From the NCBI RefSeq assembly GCF_006438725.1, contig NZ_RCZD01000007.1:1-64000 (forward strand): a DNA stretch of 64,000 bases. The letters are read 5' to 3'. This DNA is from Ewingella americana (lineage in GTDB: Bacteria > Pseudomonadota > Gammaproteobacteria > Enterobacterales > Enterobacteriaceae). Shown here one piece after another: positions 63,187 to 64,000 of the stretch (position 1 is the stretch's first letter; every line of letters begins with the position of its first letter). Made by a program: the position numbers and the translations under genes. A model generated the notes under the pieces. That model was not told where the DNA came from and did no database searches. It saw nothing but the letters and a program-made list of their open reading frames with translations.

Positions 63187-63691
63187 GCGTTGCCTCCACG
63201 TGGGTAGCGTCACAATAGGTAGCGTCTGACTCTGGACAGAAGTCCAGCCAGCCCTGCTTAAGCGCCGACAGAACATACCTTCCTTCTGAGGTCTTCGTTG
63301 CCTTTACTTGCTGATATAACGTTAATGGCGGCGCATTCGCTGTCGTTATCCCCTCACCTTTGAGCAGAAAGAAACCCTCTCTCAATGAAGGGCGTATACA
63401 ACTGGTCAGTGGTTGTCCAAGACCGGCCAAGACCATACTTCCACGCTGACACTGCCAGCCGTCTCCCGAGGGTATTGCCCAGGACAGTCGCATTCCCCAA
63501 TTAAGGGACGACTCCGCCTGTTCCCATGCCATAAGATAACGGTGTTCATTAGCAGTAAGTAACAACGCACCAGACAAATGCTGACCCAGGGTCGTGAGAA
63601 CCAAAAGACCAAGCGACATCATCATCACAATGCTCAATATCATCGCACTGCCACGCTCATGACCCTCTGTCAGTCTGTGTGCCTGTTTCAT
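63170..63691 (-). CDS. ygdB: DUF2509 family protein YgdB
   Basis: The 173-residue protein starts MKQAHRLTEGHERGSAMILS. An N-terminal membrane segment (MILSIVMMMSLGLLVLTTLG) has a prepilin-like place in the ppdC-ygdB-ppdB run. Cysteines in WQCQRG, TSCIRP and FCPES suggest an extracytoplasmic domain with disulfides. It is longer than in E. coli (about 135 residues). The start overlaps the ppdB stop by four bases. Its function is not known. Confidence 0.85.
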   Translation of the reverse strand: MKQAHRLTEGHERGSAMILSIVMMMSLGLLVLTTLGQHLSGALLLTANEHRYLMAWEQAESSLNWGMRLSWAIPSGDGWQCQRGSMVLAGLGQPLTSCIRPSLREGFFLLKGEGITTANAPPLTLYQQVKATKTSEGRYVLSALKQGWLDFCPESDATYCDATHVEATHAKGI

Positions 63692-64000
63692 CGCTGATAT
63701 CCTGAGACCTGTTTTTCGATCCTGCGATGTATGGCCAGCGCATCGCTCCAGTGCGCAGCCAGACGAAATGAGTACAGATGGCTGTTATCCCTTGAAACCG
63801 TGTCTGTAATGGTGAATTCGGTCACCTGCACTTCAGAGGGGTCCAGCAGTTTTTCCCAACCGCCCCCGGAGCAGTTCTCTGCCCCACGCTGCGTCTCTAT
63901 CCCGCCCTGTCGCAACCGATAGCCGAAATAGTCTGGTTCACTGCTACCGGGCAGATCCCAACGCCCATTGCGATTGAGGTCATACACGATAATGACGCAG
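63688..64000 (-). CDS. ppdB: Prepilin-like protein PpdB, C-terminal part
   Basis: The frame is open to the right edge of the window, so the N-terminus with the prepilin leader is missing. The visible 104 residues include CVIIVYDLNRNGRWD, ENCSGGGWEKLLDPSEVQVT and end EKQVSGYQR, agreeing with pseudopilin PpdB. It overlaps ygdB by four bases. In E. coli ppdA and thyA would lie upstream. Confidence 0.8.
   Translation of the reverse strand, partial: CVIIVYDLNRNGRWDLPGSSEPDYFGYRLRQGGIETQRGAENCSGGGWEKLLDPSEVQVTEFTITDTVSRDNSHLYSFRLAAHWSDALAIHRRIEKQVSGYQR

Overview
The window is a stretch of chromosome from a member of the Enterobacterales. Most proteins are close to their E. coli counterparts in sequence, length and order. 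Differences from E. coli suggest a Yersiniaceae-type genus (Serratia, Rahnella, Ewingella or a relative), but the genus cannot be fixed from the sequence alone: there is a small cytochrome c between rof and tilS, sdaCB is missing between ppnN and xni, and two blocks that lie far apart in E. coli are adjacent here.

Bases 1-296 are the end of an IS4-family insertion sequence with the N-terminus of its transposase. Bases 351-5040 hold nlpE, arfB, yaeQ, yaeP, rof, a periplasmic cytochrome c, tilS and a glyoxalase-fold protein. From 5041 to 27009 runs the classic minus-strand envelope and macromolecule block: ldcC, accA, dnaE, rnhB, lpxB, lpxA, fabZ, lpxD, skp, bamA, rseP, cdsA, uppS, dxr, frr, pyrH, tsf, rpsB. 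It makes lipid A, phospholipid and isoprenoid precursors, the outer-membrane assembly machinery, the replicative polymerase and translation factors. From 27379 to 32352 the plus strand carries map, glnD, dapD and a DUF3461 gene.

At about 32353-32484 the gene order jumps from the E. coli 4-minute region to the 63-minute region. Here lie yqcA, truC, yqcC, an MFS transporter, the regulatory RNA gene csrB (not a protein gene, recognised from 25 GGA motifs and its 3' end), syd, queF, ppnN, xni, rlmM, ygdD, gcvA, the small RNA gcvB, ygdI, the csdA-csdE sulfur-transfer pair, tcdA, mltA, three tandem initiator tRNAs (metZWV), amiC, argA, and the recC-ptrA-recB-recD recombination cluster. The window ends in the prepilin-like genes ppdC, ygdB and a partial ppdB.

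Regulatory DNA is the most informative non-coding content: a perfect 40-bp palindrome upstream of csrB that fits a UvrY/GacA operator, two ARG boxes before argA, a recognisable gcvB promoter, an rpsB promoter and leader, and many intrinsic terminators. I found no CRISPR array, prophage, defence island or clearly new multi-gene system; this is mainly conserved core genome. The points most worth a second look are the csrB control region, the terminator-like hairpin inside the IS end, a G8 tract before mltA, and the lineage-specific gene insertions.
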